From assembly GCF_918797505.1 (NCBI RefSeq), contig NC_092800.1:43020369-43084368 (forward strand): a stretch of DNA of 64,000 nt, read 5' to 3'. Origin of the DNA: Bemisia tabaci. Taxonomy: Eukaryota > Arthropoda > Insecta > Hemiptera > Aleyrodidae. Below are positions 35,659 through 56,474 of the stretch, piece after piece (position 1 is the stretch's first letter; each line of letters starts with the position of its first letter). The notes under the pieces were generated by a model that saw only the letters and a list, made by a program, of their open reading frames with translations, searched no databases and was not told where the DNA came from. Position numbers and translations under genes: made by a program.

Positions 35659-36157
35659 TTGGAAATAGCTGATGTGGCTTGGTTCCTTTCTGCTAAACGC
35701 GCTCCAACTGAGGCCTATGAAAATTCATGAGAATTCGCTTCGTACTATGCAGAAAACAGCCATATTTTTGCTAAATCCAAATTATTTCTCAAGTTTTCTT
35801 TCGCCTATGTTTGATAAATAGAGAGCATTGCGTTGGTAGAAGCATACGATATGGAGAAGATGGAGTAAAAAATTGGAGATACGCGCTAAGCATAACTGAT
35901 GAGACCCGTTTACGAGTGAACCGGGACTTGAGCATGGCGCACGTGTTTACAAATTAGGTTTTGTTTACACTTCAAATTATGAACAGACGCCTCTTCTTGT
36001 CGGATTGGGTTTCCAAGGCTCTGCACGCCTCCTCGCGCAGGATCAATACTATCCTTACGATCACGGAATAGTATACAGGGTATACCAGGGTTAAACCACT
36101 TGACTGCAGGAGAGCGTTGTATGGGTTAAAATCAGCCTACCTACCATCTCCTATCAG

Positions 36158-36545
36158 GGTGTCTAGTAATTTTTAATTTTGAAAAATCGTAATATTTTCC
36201 TGATATTTTATAAAAAATTCCTAATTTTTTCATTTTGAAAATTCCTGATATTTTCCTGATTTTCCTCGTAAAAACTGTACATGATGCATAAATGCATGCG
36301 GAAACTAAATTTTCTGATAAAGTTAAATTAAAGGGTAAGAAATTATCGGAAACAAAGACGGCGCGACGACTCCTGGCACGGTAGGCAAAAAGCAGTAAGA
36401 CCTCTCCGCTGAGGAGATTCGCGTAAGAAAAATTCCTGATAAAACGTCCGATTTTTCAAATTGTCCTTATATTTTCCTGATTTATTCCTGATCTGCCAAA
36501 ATTCCTGATACTTTTCCGGTTTTTCCTGATGCTGGATACCTTGCC
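36158..36545. repeat. CAGGGTGTCTAG degenerate repeat
   Basis: It starts TCAGGGTGTCTAGTAATT and ends CTGATGCTGGATACCTTG. It shares CTCCTGGCACGGTAGGCAAA and CCGCTGAGGAGATTCGC with 1785-1960, so these two form a subfamily. Confidence 0.8.
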
Positions 36546-36715
36546 AATGAAATTTTAGTTTTCTCCAAAAATGCACCCATTCGGTACTACAATATGCCGA
36601 ATTTTTAGGAAAATTCATCGTTTTTCTGAATTTGAAAGACATTCACAGATCAGAACCCATGCATGCTAAACACTATGGAGGGGAGGGGGGCTATGGGCTT
36701 TTTGTGAGTGAGAAT

Positions 36716-36975
36716 TAGACAGGGTTGCCCCAGAATTGAGAAAATGACATACCCTGACATTTCCTTGATTTCTGTCACATTTTGGTAAAATTCCCTGACA
36801 ATTGAGGATAGACCAGATGCTTGAAAAGACACGATTTAAAATAACGAAATAACGGCGACAGAAATTTTTCCCTGGAATTTTCGTCATTTTCCCTGACGAT
36901 TCCAGTTTTTATCAGACTTTTTAAAATTTCCTGACATTTCCCGGTATTTGAAATTTTCCGACTGTGACAACCTTT
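36716..36975. repeat. TTCCCTGACA degenerate repeat
   Basis: Repeated TTTCCCTGACG and TTTCCTTGATTTC words run from AGACAGGGTTGCCCCAGAAT to ACTGTGACAACC. This variant has GGTTGCC/GGTTGTC ends and is close to the 6583 type. Confidence 0.7.
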
Positions 36976-37112
36976 AATAGATTTTTCAGGATAAGTTTTT
37001 CTGATTTATTTTTATTCTCTGCGCGTCTTTATGCCAGTTATCATTTTTCTTTCTTTGCGATAGTAAAAAAACTTTGAAACAGAAAAAAAACTGAAAAAAA
37101 AGTTACAAACGC

Positions 37113-37143
<31 letters not shown>

Positions 37144-37865
37144 GAAAGAGACGGCCTGACATTTGATGCAGTAACGAAACTTAGTAGAGGTACTGGTCCT
37201 TGTCTCGCTCTTTTTGGTAAACAAAAACGACTCATCATCAGAAAAGAAAAAGGAAAAAAAAAACTCATGGCACGAGACTAAAAATAAATAAAAAATCCTA
37301 TCGATCAATTTAAAAATAAAAATGACCGGCCGAAGACGCGATAGCTTACTCGAGGAGAATCCGAGAAGCGAGTCACTAGAACAGTGCGACTTTCAGGGAG
37401 GACTTTGAGCTTCTAGTGATAACGAGCTTAAACATCGCTGAAGATCGGGTACGCTTGCGATTCCCAACTCTTTCATCGATCGCTCCCACGGCGACTAAAG
37501 CGAAAGCGTGTGACGTCAATCGGAATATTAGCGGGGGCCATACTTCACCGGACGAGCTCAATGGCTTTTCCGCGAGCTACGAGACGAGTGTAAACAAACT
37601 CATATTGAGAGGTCGTCTCAGAAACACAATTAAAAATATCTCGGAACTAATAATAACCCGAGCTCGGAGTAATCTCTGTTTTTATGACACTTAATTTTCT
37701 CACGCTGATCGATAGATCGATCGATGGACCGGTCACTCACCGATTACTCCGAATTGATTTCGTGGCGGGAACATTGCGAGTGCTTGGATGTATGCGTCAG
37801 GCACTGCCGTGATAGCGAAGAGGGCAGTAAGTGCAAAAATGAAGTTTTGAGAAAACGGGCTCGAA

Positions 37866-38365
37866 NNNNNNNNNNNNNNNNNNNNNNNNNNNNNNNNNNN
37901 NNNNNNNNNNNNNNNNNNNNNNNNNNNNNNNNNNNNNNNNNNNNNNNNNNNNNNNNNNNNNNNNNNNNNNNNNNNNNNNNNNNNNNNNNNNNNNNNNNNN
38001 NNNNNNNNNNNNNNNNNNNNNNNNNNNNNNNNNNNNNNNNNNNNNNNNNNNNNNNNNNNNNNNNNNNNNNNNNNNNNNNNNNNNNNNNNNNNNNNNNNNN
38101 NNNNNNNNNNNNNNNNNNNNNNNNNNNNNNNNNNNNNNNNNNNNNNNNNNNNNNNNNNNNNNNNNNNNNNNNNNNNNNNNNNNNNNNNNNNNNNNNNNNN
38201 NNNNNNNNNNNNNNNNNNNNNNNNNNNNNNNNNNNNNNNNNNNNNNNNNNNNNNNNNNNNNNNNNNNNNNNNNNNNNNNNNNNNNNNNNNNNNNNNNNNN
38301 NNNNNNNNNNNNNNNNNNNNNNNNNNNNNNNNNNNNNNNNNNNNNNNNNNNNNNNNNNNNNNNNN
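37866..38365. other. Assembly gap, exactly 500 N
   Basis: A run of N from 37866 to 38365 is exactly 500 bases, which suggests a placeholder of unknown true size. Open frames spanning it are meaningless. The missing 3' exons of Asator may lie in it or beyond it. Confidence 0.99.
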
Positions 38366-38597
38366 GAAGGACATCCTACAAGGGGCTTTCGAGGACTGCT
38401 TTCAGAAATGATAGATCTTGCTAGGACAAGTGATTCAAACACTGGGGGAAAGTTTGAAACAGCCCAAGTGCATTTAAAAACCACCATTACATCAATTTTC
38501 CATTAACTTTTTGAACCAACCTCATAAATGCGCTGTTCTGATGTCTAGAGTTAGGTCAGGAGTTTTACTGCTCGAGATAGAATACTTTTCAACTTAC

Positions 38598-47627
<9,030 letters not shown>

Positions 47628-47629
47628 CT

Positions 47630-50600
47630 GAGGACAAAGAGAAAAACAATTGATTAAAAAAGTCTTCATATTTCCTGTAGGTTGTTTTCATCTACGCACA
47701 GTATTTGATATGGGTACAGTTATTTAAAAAAAAGTGCCTACAGGGAGTCCATGTAAAATAAGTCTACCTAATTTATGAAGTAACACAGAAGAGCTACTAT
47801 CTTGACTTTTGTTTTTACTTTCAATGCTAAAATTAGGACAGCAAAATATTCTGTGGCAGTCTGAAAGAGGATCAGCTTATAGCTTTTCATGAATTCTATT
47901 GGTGTATGATGCATACTAAGATATCAGACTGAAGATACACTGTGGAATAAGACAATATTAGTAGAAATAGCTATCACTTATGGTCTATATTAACCATGTT
48001 TGGGCCAAGTAAATTGTATGAATTGAGTAAGGCCTCATCCCTCCATAACTTCACAAGTTTTCTGTAAAAATGAAATCACTGTAAGTAAGGTCAACGTAAT
48101 CACAGAGATAAATTTTTTTTTTTTTTTTTACTACTTCAAGTAGCCCTCAAGGGCTAATCCTGCGCTTTATAGTCCTGTCCCCCCTCTGTCCCTATAACAA
48201 CCAGTCCCAGGCAACCATTATTTGAGATCATCAAACTCGGGTCGCCTGGCCAGGAATAGAACCCGGAACCTCCCTATCACAGAGCTAGCGCTACAACCAC
48301 TACACCACAGAAGGCCGACAAATGAGATAAAGATTTGAAACAGATGACCGTGACAGAAATTTACGGTTACCTCAAGGTGATGTTAACAGAGTTAGAACAA
48401 TAGAGGAGAGACTGGGTAAAAAGTTACCAGTACTCCAATATTCAGTGTAGAAGTCTTTGATCAAGTCAAAGATTTTTCACAGTTTAAGAATATATCCCTG
48501 TAGACTAACTACAGGAGGCATTGCTTTAAATCATCCCTGAGGATAAGTACTTAATTCTGATTTGGAGTCTCCAATTCAGCACTAAAAGTGTGATTCTTAT
48601 GCCCTCGATTTTTTTGTCAGGGTCAATTAAAAGAGCTCAAGCCAAACATGCCCTTCTCCTAAAATTTTAAGGGCAAGGCTCGTTGCAATCATCAAGAGAC
48701 TAGTTCTCGTAGGACCAGTGGATACATAACTTTCTGCAGCCTAAGTACTATTAGTAAGTGAGAAAAGTGACTACATGAGTAAGAAAACTGGTAGAATTAG
48801 ATCTTTCACATGATAAGAAGCTCTTAAATGCAGAATATTGATAAAATCAGAGATTACAAAATTATTACATGGATCAAAAAGGAGGAGGTTGTGAGGAACT
48901 GAGAAAAAAATGAGGGACTCATTAGCCTTGAATATTGATCATGAGCTACTATAATTCCAAGGCCATCGACGAAAGAAGTGATTAGTGCTCTCAAACAGAT
49001 AACGGAGACACATACAAAAATGCCACATCAGAGAAGACAAAATTCATCGTAACAATCCTACATAATGAAAAACTTACCAACATGAAAATTTCCGAGGAAC
49101 CTAACACTCCAACTGAAGTAGAGGTAAGGGGCACTTCAAACTTACAAGTAGGAATACAATAACATCTCAATGACAGAGTTCAGCGGAACTTGAGAGAAAT
49201 GAGAATGTGGCAAAGTCAATCATCCTCTAATGCAGATGACAGAAGATCGTCTAATCAGTGAAAAAAGCCAATCTCCAAACCTTATTTATCAATCAGCTGA
49301 CAGGGCACTCACACACACACGCACAGATTGAGTGCACTATCATGGCACAATTTTTAAATAGCACATTATAAGAAGACGGTCATAAAATAAGGGCAAATGG
49401 TCGAAATAAAAAACGAAAATGAAAGTCAGCTAGATGAGCTTGTTAAGCTAACAATCCCGAAAATAATTTTCCCGATAAGTAGCAAGGTCGTCATACCACG
49501 CCCCTTGCAAGAAAACGGTCGATAACAAACCACCCTCATCCCTTCGTGCTTACTACATACTGCAGCAACCTACTGAAATGAATGGAGACGAAATGCATTG
49601 AATGCGCACTGATAGTGGCTCGATGCACTGATTAGATCGCGAGAAGTCTCAAACTCGACAATAAGTTGAATCAGAGCGAGGTAATTGGGAGGAAAATCTA
49701 ATTCAGACAGCCGAGTTACGCAATGCTGATAGTGGGAGACGAAAAGAAAAATATTAGGGAAATCCGGGATCGAGGAGCGAAAGCTGAAGGGTATCAAGTT
49801 TCAAGGAAGAGGGCAACCGTGAAAACACGGGATGAGTTGGATCGGAGATCTTCAACAACAGCTGACACTTACTTGTTACAATTCGGATATCCTTTTCATG
49901 ATAATCAAATAACTAATTCACTGATAAAAGGAATAATCACACAAGTTACGCGAGTCAGACAGATGGTGGTGACGCCATTTTGTCGAGGAAGACTGCTCCA
50001 AGATGCCAACTGTCGACGAGGTGCCAAGTTTTTTGTAGCAATGAACTGACGTAAACCGAAAATACACTAGGCAACCACTTAATAGCTTCGCGCGTCATTT
50101 TAATTTTTGACCGCTTTGATATGACCCTGTGCGCGTTTTGGTCGTGAAATTGTGAATATTCGTGGGCGAGACAAAAGGGGCGGGCGGGGGGTCAGCCCAT
50201 TACTCTAAGAGCCCCAGAGAAAATTATGAAAATAAATAAACGCGGACAATTATTTATATATTTTTTATTATTTTTTCGTGTTTTTCATTTTTTCATTTTT
50301 TATCGTTTTACTTTATTTTATTTCTGTTTAATTTTTTGTTGTCATTTATTTTATTTTTAGTTTTGATTTTCCTAAATAATTCATATTTTCAATTTTACCT
50401 TTCCTCACTGTATAGACTATTCTGTCTTCTACTCAATAGGTATTTAGCTTTGCAAATATAGGAGCAAGTTGATTCAGGCGTTTTACACACCCCCCCCCCC
50501 CCCCCCCCCTCCGCCTCCTGAACATAATTGAGATTGCGTATACCGCCCGAATTCCTTCCTTTGATGGATGGATAGCATTCAGTCTACACTAATGACAGTG

Positions 50601-50640
50601 ATTTATAAGAAAAAAAAAAAAGAAAAAAAATGGTTTTATA
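47630..50640. other. Region upstream of the first visible Asator exon
   Basis: It should hold the 5' exon(s) and possibly a promoter of Asator on the minus strand, but I cannot place them. It contains the SINE at 48113-48323 and a C run at about 50491-50509. A CpG-bearing stretch at 49960-50050 with ACAAAATGGCGTCACC on the minus strand is a weak candidate for a 5' exon; its frame stops after seven codons. Confidence 0.35.
48113..48323 (-). mobile_element. tRNA-derived SINE in Asator-upstream intron or flank
   Basis: Read on the minus strand, the element begins near 48323 with a tRNA-like head. That head contains a box A-like TGGTGTAGTGGTT and a box B-like GGTTCTATTCC. A unique body follows, then a 17-base A tail (T run at 48113-48129 on the plus strand). 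It is flanked by an 8-bp direct repeat GAGATAAA at 48105-48112 and 48324-48331, as expected for LINE-mediated retroposition. I cannot name the parental tRNA. Confidence 0.85.
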
Positions 50641-50648
50641 ACGATCTA

Positions 50649-51194
50649 CAGTAGACTCTGGATTATCCGCTCGTACTATCCGACTCTGGATTATCCGGAT
50701 CGATTTTGCAACCATGTAACTACGTACGCATTCCGATAAGTGAGCGGATCCGCGGAGAAGCGGTCGCAAGGCATATTGGCGCCTGCAAGGCTGAAGGAAT
50801 ACTTCATGCATTGCGCCAAACAGTGAGGTCGGCGTGGAACGCATTAGCGCCTACTAGATTGCATAAATACTTCTCGCATTACGCCAAACGCAGCGCAGTC
50901 GGTTAGTTAGCCTAAAACGCACATAAGCGGCTACAAGACTGCATGAATACTTCACGCATTGCGCGCTTTAATCGTTGTATGGTAATTTATCGTTGTCTGC
51001 TACCATTCACAATCACCATTGAGTCGTTCAGTTTGGCGTTAACCTTTTAAATTCGTGCTGATGTACATGATGTATACATAATAAGAATACTGTGGTGTTG
51101 GTTGGTGGTGTTTGTGTTTACTATTATTATCCGGATTTTTTTTCATTCGGATCGGACCCGGCACCAATTAATCCGGATAATCCAGAGTCTACTG
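50649..51194. mobile_element. pogo/Tc1-like nonautonomous element in a TA site
   Basis: The inverted ends are identical for 21 bp and start CAGTAGACTCTGGATTATCC. TA lies directly outside each end (50647-50648 and 51195-51196). The TA target and the CAGTA...CTCTGGATTATCC terminus fit pogo/Tigger-type Tc1-mariner elements. There is no transposase. The inside (50770-50970) holds three diverged units of the GCGCC...GCGCAATGCGTGAAGTAT motif. Confidence 0.88.
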
Positions 51195-51515
51195 TAATTT
51201 ACATTGCATTCCAAAAAATGTTCATCTCAAAAATGTGCCCCGCGCTGACGGCTGCGACCTTCCTCTCGTTGTGCGTTTGACCTCTTGTAAACTTCGGATT
51301 TGAGCAGACTTTCATTGGCAGATATGCACTGAGTTGAATACATACACACCCATAGGCAATTGTTATTATTAAAGTAGGAGGAATTCTACAGAAAATTGAT
51401 TTTTTGCTCCTCCTTTTGAAGAGAGGCTTTATACGTTCATAGCACACCAGCAGAACTACCTGTGCTTCGTGCGGCATTCAGACTATGTCCTTTCGTCGAT
51501 TCAAAGAATAAATTA

Positions 51516-52200
51516 CCCTGGTAAAAATTGGCAGTAGAATCTGTGTTCCAAAATACCATGGACCTACAGCCGACTGTAAGATTTCCAATAGCTTCTATAG
51601 CCGGCTACACAATTTCTTATAGCCTTTTATAGCCGATGGCGATTAAGCAACAGCCAGGCGATAAAGTGTATGCTAAACGTTACTAATTACGGATGCTAGG
51701 ACTTGGTGAGTTTTTGGAATACTGCTCTCTTTTTGGGCCGTAGTATCTTGATTTATTTTGCGAGGAAAGCTCCGTACTTTTGATGGATGCCTGCCATTAC
51801 TAATATATTAGAGCGCCTTCAGTTTCGTATGATACTGTGCAATACCTCTGGTGTGAAATAGTTGCTTCAAGCGCCGTGGCAGGCGGGCAGCCAGCGCGTA
51901 ACACGCATTGGCGCCTACAAACCTAACAGGGATACTTCACGCGTTGCGCAATGCGTGAAGTATCCCTGTTAGGTTTTTAGGCGCCAGTGCGTCGCCGCTC
52001 CGTTTTGTATTAGGGTCTAATATTTAATCTGGCGGAGTCAGCGTTATTCAACTCATGATTTTGAAATGTTTGCACATCCTGTATGGATTATTCTCATTTT
52101 AATTGATGAAAAAAATATGTATTAAAGGAAAATATAATGTGTGTTTTGTAAATATTAAGGTGGTTCTGTATCAAACTTAGGTAATAATTAATAAACAGCC
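51516..52200. mobile_element. CCCTGGTAAAAATTGGC element, truncated copy
   Basis: This is very similar, nearly base for base, to 60691-61350, from CCCTGGTAAAAATTGGCAG through the GGCGCC hairpin to GTGGTTCTGTATCAAACTTA. It then diverges near 52190 and lacks the right terminus. Confidence 0.88.
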
Positions 52201-52588
52201 CATAAAAATTGAAGATATAGTTTATTGATTTTCACGTAAATTTTACGTTTTCTTCTGATTAAAATAACACTATTTTTTACTTAAAAGAATTCCCTAAAAG
52301 AGTTTCCTAAAACGAGTATTTTAAGAATTTTTTTACTTAAAAATTTACAAGTTTTTTACATTTTTTTGGACAACTTTTTTTAAGAGCCATTGCTACTAGG
52401 GATTCTATCAAATTGGAAAAGTTGAATACGACGTCACATCTGTTCAATTTTTCATCAAATCGTCGTTTTCTCGCGTCAGTATCACACTATCTAACTTTTC
52501 ACCACGACAAATTGCATTCAAAGGTTGAATGAAAAGTTGAATTGTGTGAATTGGGCTTTTTTGCCAGCTTTGAAAAGTTGAATTGTGT

Positions 52589-52823
52589 GAAGCGTCCAGC
52601 CCACGTACAAACTGGGGCTCTCAAACTGGCACTAATTCTTCTATTTCTCAGCCATTTCTGCACGGAATGCCTTGAAAATTTCAAGATCTGATCTGTGATG
52701 CATCCCAAACACATCGGTTACCCTCAAAGATCGTCGGCCCGACGATCTTTGAAAGGCAACAGTCAACAGTTCCATCGATGAGGCTCTTTGAGGCCCCTCG
52801 TTTGTAGGTGAGCTGGACGCTTC
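52589..52823. mobile_element. GAAGCGTCCAGC foldback with 27-bp central palindrome
   Basis: GAAGCGTCCAGCCCACGTAC pairs with TGTAGGTGAGCTGGACGCTTC-like sequence at the right. Inside, at 52725-52751, CAAAGATCGTCGG and CCGACGATCTTTG form a perfect palindrome with one centre base. Confidence 0.82.
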
Positions 52824-53125
52824 AATTGGACTTATCCGTGCGCCTCGCCACACTTCGGATTGACTAACCACCAGTTGACTCCTCGATCGCTTTAAATTTA
52901 GATCGATTCTCTCCGCTCCCTCCTCCTCTGTCGATGGCATCGAGGAGTTAGGCGCGTGGTTCTGAGATCAGAGAAATGTTACGCTACTTTAAGGACGTTG
53001 AACCGATAGACGCGAATTTTTCGGCGGCATGTGACATAACAATCCCCGAGTGCATCGCAATGAGCCACGATCAAAAATCCACTTCCGCACGACCGCGCCA
53101 ACATGTCAATCTTACCGTCCTCAGC

Positions 53126-53366
53126 GGCGCACAATGGATCCAGTCAATGGTAGAAGTTTAACAAAATCTGGAAACTTTAAAAGCTCATATCTCCGTTCAT
53201 ACAAAACTTTGAAGTTCGGAGAGTGGTTCCATTCAATTTCTCGTGCAATTTTCTGCTGCAAACACCCCTTATAATTAAAAATGTGACGAAATGAACATCA
53301 AAATTTGCAGTTTTAGTAAAAGAATTTATGCCCGAACTCTTTAATTGACTCGATCCACTGTGCAGC
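53126..53366. mobile_element. CACAGTGGATCGAGTCAAT foldback
   Basis: The ends are GCGCACAATGGATCCAGTCA and TGACTCGATCCACTGTGC, with inner AAAGCTCATATCTCCGTTCA. CAGCG lies just outside both ends. Confidence 0.84.
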
Positions 53367-53415
53367 GTATGACATCATCCAAATCAGGAGTGCATACCAT
53401 GGTTTCAGCTCAGCG

Positions 53416-53655
53416 ACGCACAATGGATCCAGTCAATGCGAGAGGTTGGACAAAGTTTGGAAGCTTTAAAAGCTCATAACTCCGTTCATACAAGACTTTG
53501 AGGTTTTACAAGTGGTTTCGTTGGTTTTCTCGTAAAATTTCCTTTCAGAAGCACCCCTCAAAGTTGAAAATATAACGAGATAATTATCAAAATTTGCAGT
53601 TTGAGGCGAAAACTTCATGTGCGACATCTCTAATTGACTCGAGCCACTGTGCGTC
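53416..53655. mobile_element. CACAGTGGATCGAGTCAAT foldback
   Basis: It starts CGACGCACAATGGATCCAGT and ends TGACTCGAGCCACTGTGCGT. It lies 50 bp from the previous copy, in a cluster of two. Confidence 0.84.
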
Positions 53656-53827
53656 GTCGGCGGCATCGGCCACTTTGCATTATCAATGCATTCTCCGAGC
53701 GGAGCCGAGGTGGGTCGCGGTGTGGGAGGAGGGGGGAGGGGCAGTAGACGCTCCACCCCCCCTCCCTTAAACGAAATTCTGCGTGGAGATGGAGAGTGTC
53801 ACTATTTTCCTTATGTTCTGAGGATAA

Positions 53828-54004
53828 AGATGTTGCATGTAGGAGGAATTTGCGATCTGACTGTTGATTCTTATGTAAAAGTTCGCGAGAAACACGATAG
53901 TGCCACTGGTTTGTCTGAAATCAACTCCCAAGCTCAAAAAAAGCTCTTAAGTTGAGGCCAATATGGAGGGGATATCCCACGCTATCCTGAGAGTCCACCT
54001 CTAC
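53828..54004 (+). repeat. Dispersed non-palindromic repeat, copy 2
   Basis: AAGATGTTGCATGTAGGAGG, CGAGAAACACGATAGTGCCA and TCCCAAGCTCAAAAAAAGCT match the copy at 14087. Confidence 0.82.
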
Positions 54005-54885
54005 ATCAAGACAAACTCTCCATGCAAAGATAGGGAGTAAATACATTAGCAGGTTGCCGTGTTTTCAATTGTGGAGTCCCCAAATAAAGTGGCAGCCATG
54101 TCAATTTATTTGCTCGAGCAAATAAATTGACATGTATAATGATTTTTGAAGGGGCTGTAGTCCCTCTCTAGATCCTCTCTAGCTTTGTCTACGGGGTCTA
54201 GAATTCAATAACTAAGAACGTGGATGAAAAGTATTTGGGGGAGGCAAGGTGCAAGTGTGTACCTTTGAGGTTTTAAAAAAGTGCTGGATTTCGTATTTCT
54301 CTCATTACTGAAAAAGAGACATACCCTTATATTCGCTGTTACCTTTGTCTAGTAGCTCATTTACGTACCTGAAAAACAAAACGGAAAATTTGAGAGCTGT
54401 TTTCTCAAAAAGCGATTTTCGGGATAAGGTCTTCTTGCACCTGCTTCCTTAATTTCATAAGCAATATGTGATGGGTTACTTTGACTCCTAGGAGCTCCAC
54501 TCCACTCTATTAAGACTCCTAGGAGCTTGTTTTGCCCTTTTGAATGAGGGGGAAAGCTATTTGAATTGCCGCGCACAAATGCAAAGGTCGTCGCCTGCGA
54601 TTTGGTTTTGGCTGTTTTATCACAGTTCTTATACGGCGCGATAGTTGGCAGAGTCGTAATTATTACAGGGGGTACTGCATCTAACAGAATGCACTTTCTA
54701 ACAATTCCAACATCGCAAATGAGACAAAATCACGCGAGCAGGTGGCAGGTAGCTCCTGCATCCTGCATTCTGCATCCAGCGCGGCGATCTGAAAACAGAT
54801 TCGCCTTCATTTCTCCACGTATGCTACAATTGCTACACGCGTTCCTAGGAGTCAGAATAGTATGGTATCACCAAATCATACATAT

Positions 54886-55142
54886 CGACGGTGTAAGTCG
54901 GCAATCACATAACTCGTTTGCGGTGTCTGAAAATCTCCGCCTATATGTTGTGTTTTTAAAAGAGAACAAATTGACATTATTCCTTGAAGTTTATGCAGAA
55001 TTTTCTTCGCACTGAGAAAAAAAATCACGGCAGTTTTAAAGAATTGCCGTTGAGTAGTTTTGATTTTAAAAAATAAAGTATATGACAGGAAGTCTGCGAC
55101 GTCGCAAATCGAGTTGTGTGATTGCCGACTTACACCGTCGAC
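54886..55142. mobile_element. GACGGTGTAAGTCGGCAATC foldback
   Basis: GACGGTGTAAGTCGGCAATC at the left pairs with GATTGCCGACTTACACCGTC at the right, and CACATAACTCGTTTGCG pairs with CGCAAATCGAGTTGTGTG. The centre contains one CACTGAGAAAAAAAATCACG segment and a small CGGCAG/TTGCCG hairpin. Confidence 0.87.
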
Positions 55143-55271
55143 TTCTAATACCTACACAAAACACCTTCACAGGGCACCAAATCTTTTTTTCAAAATTTTA
55201 AAATTTTTGGGAATGAGTCATGCACCCACGCAAAAATGTCGATACGCTCGGTTCCACTCCCGTCTCCCTTA

Positions 55272-55418
55272 AATTGGGCTGCATTTTGCAATTTGGAACT
55301 ATAAATTCTGGCTCTTCTGGAAAAACACTTATGTGCACAGGGAAACTCTAATGGCACATACGTTGTTTTCAAACCGGGCTAGAATGTATAGTTCCAAATT
55401 GCAAAATGTAGTTCAATT
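55272..55418. mobile_element. CTGCATTTTGCAATTTGG foldback, copy 1
   Basis: AATTGGGCTGCATTTTGCAA pairs with TTGCAAAATGTAGTTCAATT, and GGAACTATAAATTCTGGC pairs with its complement. It matches 31448-31592 along its length. Confidence 0.86.
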
Positions 55419-55825
55419 AGCGTTTGATAACGACGTTAGGATAGAATTGCCGCTGCATGTTGACCTCGGATTGAGGAAACTCGATTCCCAACCGAGTCTC
55501 TCGGTAGCATAGAACAATCCATGTATAAAAAATTGATGGCTGGCACTTCGTTTATAACTGCATTTCCTATAAATGACAGCCAAAATCAAACGTTTTATAC
55601 TGCGTGGCTTGCATAAATTATAAAAACACGGTGCACCAAATCTTTTTTCAAAATTTTAAATTTTTGGGAATTAGTCATTCGAAAAGAAAAAAAACTAACA
55701 AAAATTTGAAAAATCATGTCACAGAGGAAAGAAAGATTCAATTGTTAAAAACCCAAAAAATACGTTGTCACGAATTCGTAACGCTATGCTATGCAGTGAA
55801 AAAAAGTACGGTAACATCTACTATA

Positions 55826-55984
55826 GGTAACAAGACGGAGGAATAGTGCTGGGTCCACACCATTTCGCGGGCACCAAATCAAAGCCGAGAAATTCCAAAA
55901 ATTACAATTAGAGTCACACAATAGAGTCATTGATTTCTTCGCAAAATGGTGTGGACCCAGCACCATTTCCCCACCTTGTTACAA
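55826..55984. mobile_element. GTAACAAGACGGAGG foldback
   Basis: GTAACAAGACGGAGGAATAG and AGTGCTGGGTCCACACCATT pair with AATGGTGTGGACCCAGCACC and CCACCTTGTTAC. It is about 159 bp long. Confidence 0.85.
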
Positions 55985-56064
55985 ACAGTTTCGGGCCATT
56001 TTTTAGTGTTTTTTCTCATCTGCTCTAAGTCTTCTTGATTTATCACACTATGATACTATTCAGT

Positions 56065-56474
56065 GAAAATAACCAGAGTTATAATAGTATTTGCCAGAAA
56101 TCTGGTGATGCGTATTATAATATGGTAAATTCTACCATTAAGTCTGGTAATTATTACCATACTTGGTTCACTGTGTCAGAGTATGGTAAAATCTTCCATG
56201 TTTTTTCCAGTGTGGAGGGTTAAGACGATTCTGATGGTGAAAACGCGTCATTGCGCTCCCTTTATCGATGAAAATAACCAGAGTTATAATAGTATTTACC
56301 AGAAATCTGGTGATGCGTATTATAATATGGTAAATTCTACCATTGAGTCTGGTAATTATTACCATACTTGGTTCACTGTGTCAGAGTATGGTAAAATCTT
56401 CCATGTATTTTCCAGTGTGGAGGGTTAAGATGATTCTGATGGTGAAAACGCGTCGTTGCGCCCCCTTTACCGAT
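56065..56474. repeat. Tandem duplication, 205-bp period
   Basis: GAAAATAACCAGAGTTATAA occurs at 56065 and 56270, and the following 205 bp are nearly identical. Inside each unit TATGGTAAATTCTACCATTA forms a small hairpin. A third unit begins at 56475 but stops at once. Confidence 0.94.

Larger units (their letters stand above)
34588..35705. mobile_element. CAGAAAGGAACCAA foldback, split by insertion
   Basis: The left part 34588-34793 starts ACAGAAAGGAATCAACC and carries GCCAAATTTAACTGGGCAAT. The right part 35659-35705 ends GGCTTGGTTCCTTTCTGCTA. Between them is the 865-bp insert. Without it the arms would pair as in the intact copy at 58908-59157. Confidence 0.8.

Noticed and set aside
37416..37694. 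92-codon plus-strand frame near the gap
   Set aside because: No domain, start or splice evidence. It could be chance in moderately G+C-rich sequence.
38366..38450. Possible next Asator exon (minus strand, reading RSIISESSPRKPLVGCP)
   Set aside because: A good acceptor (ctttcccccag) precedes it, but the phase does not match the phase-0 donor at 38598, and the in-phase reading hits a stop.
37724..38506. Long open frames across 37.7-38.5 kb
   Set aside because: They span 500 N and carry no information there.
48230..48320. True tRNA gene
   Set aside because: Box-like sequences are present, but a full cloverleaf is not evident and the unit continues into a SINE body with poly(A) and a target duplication.
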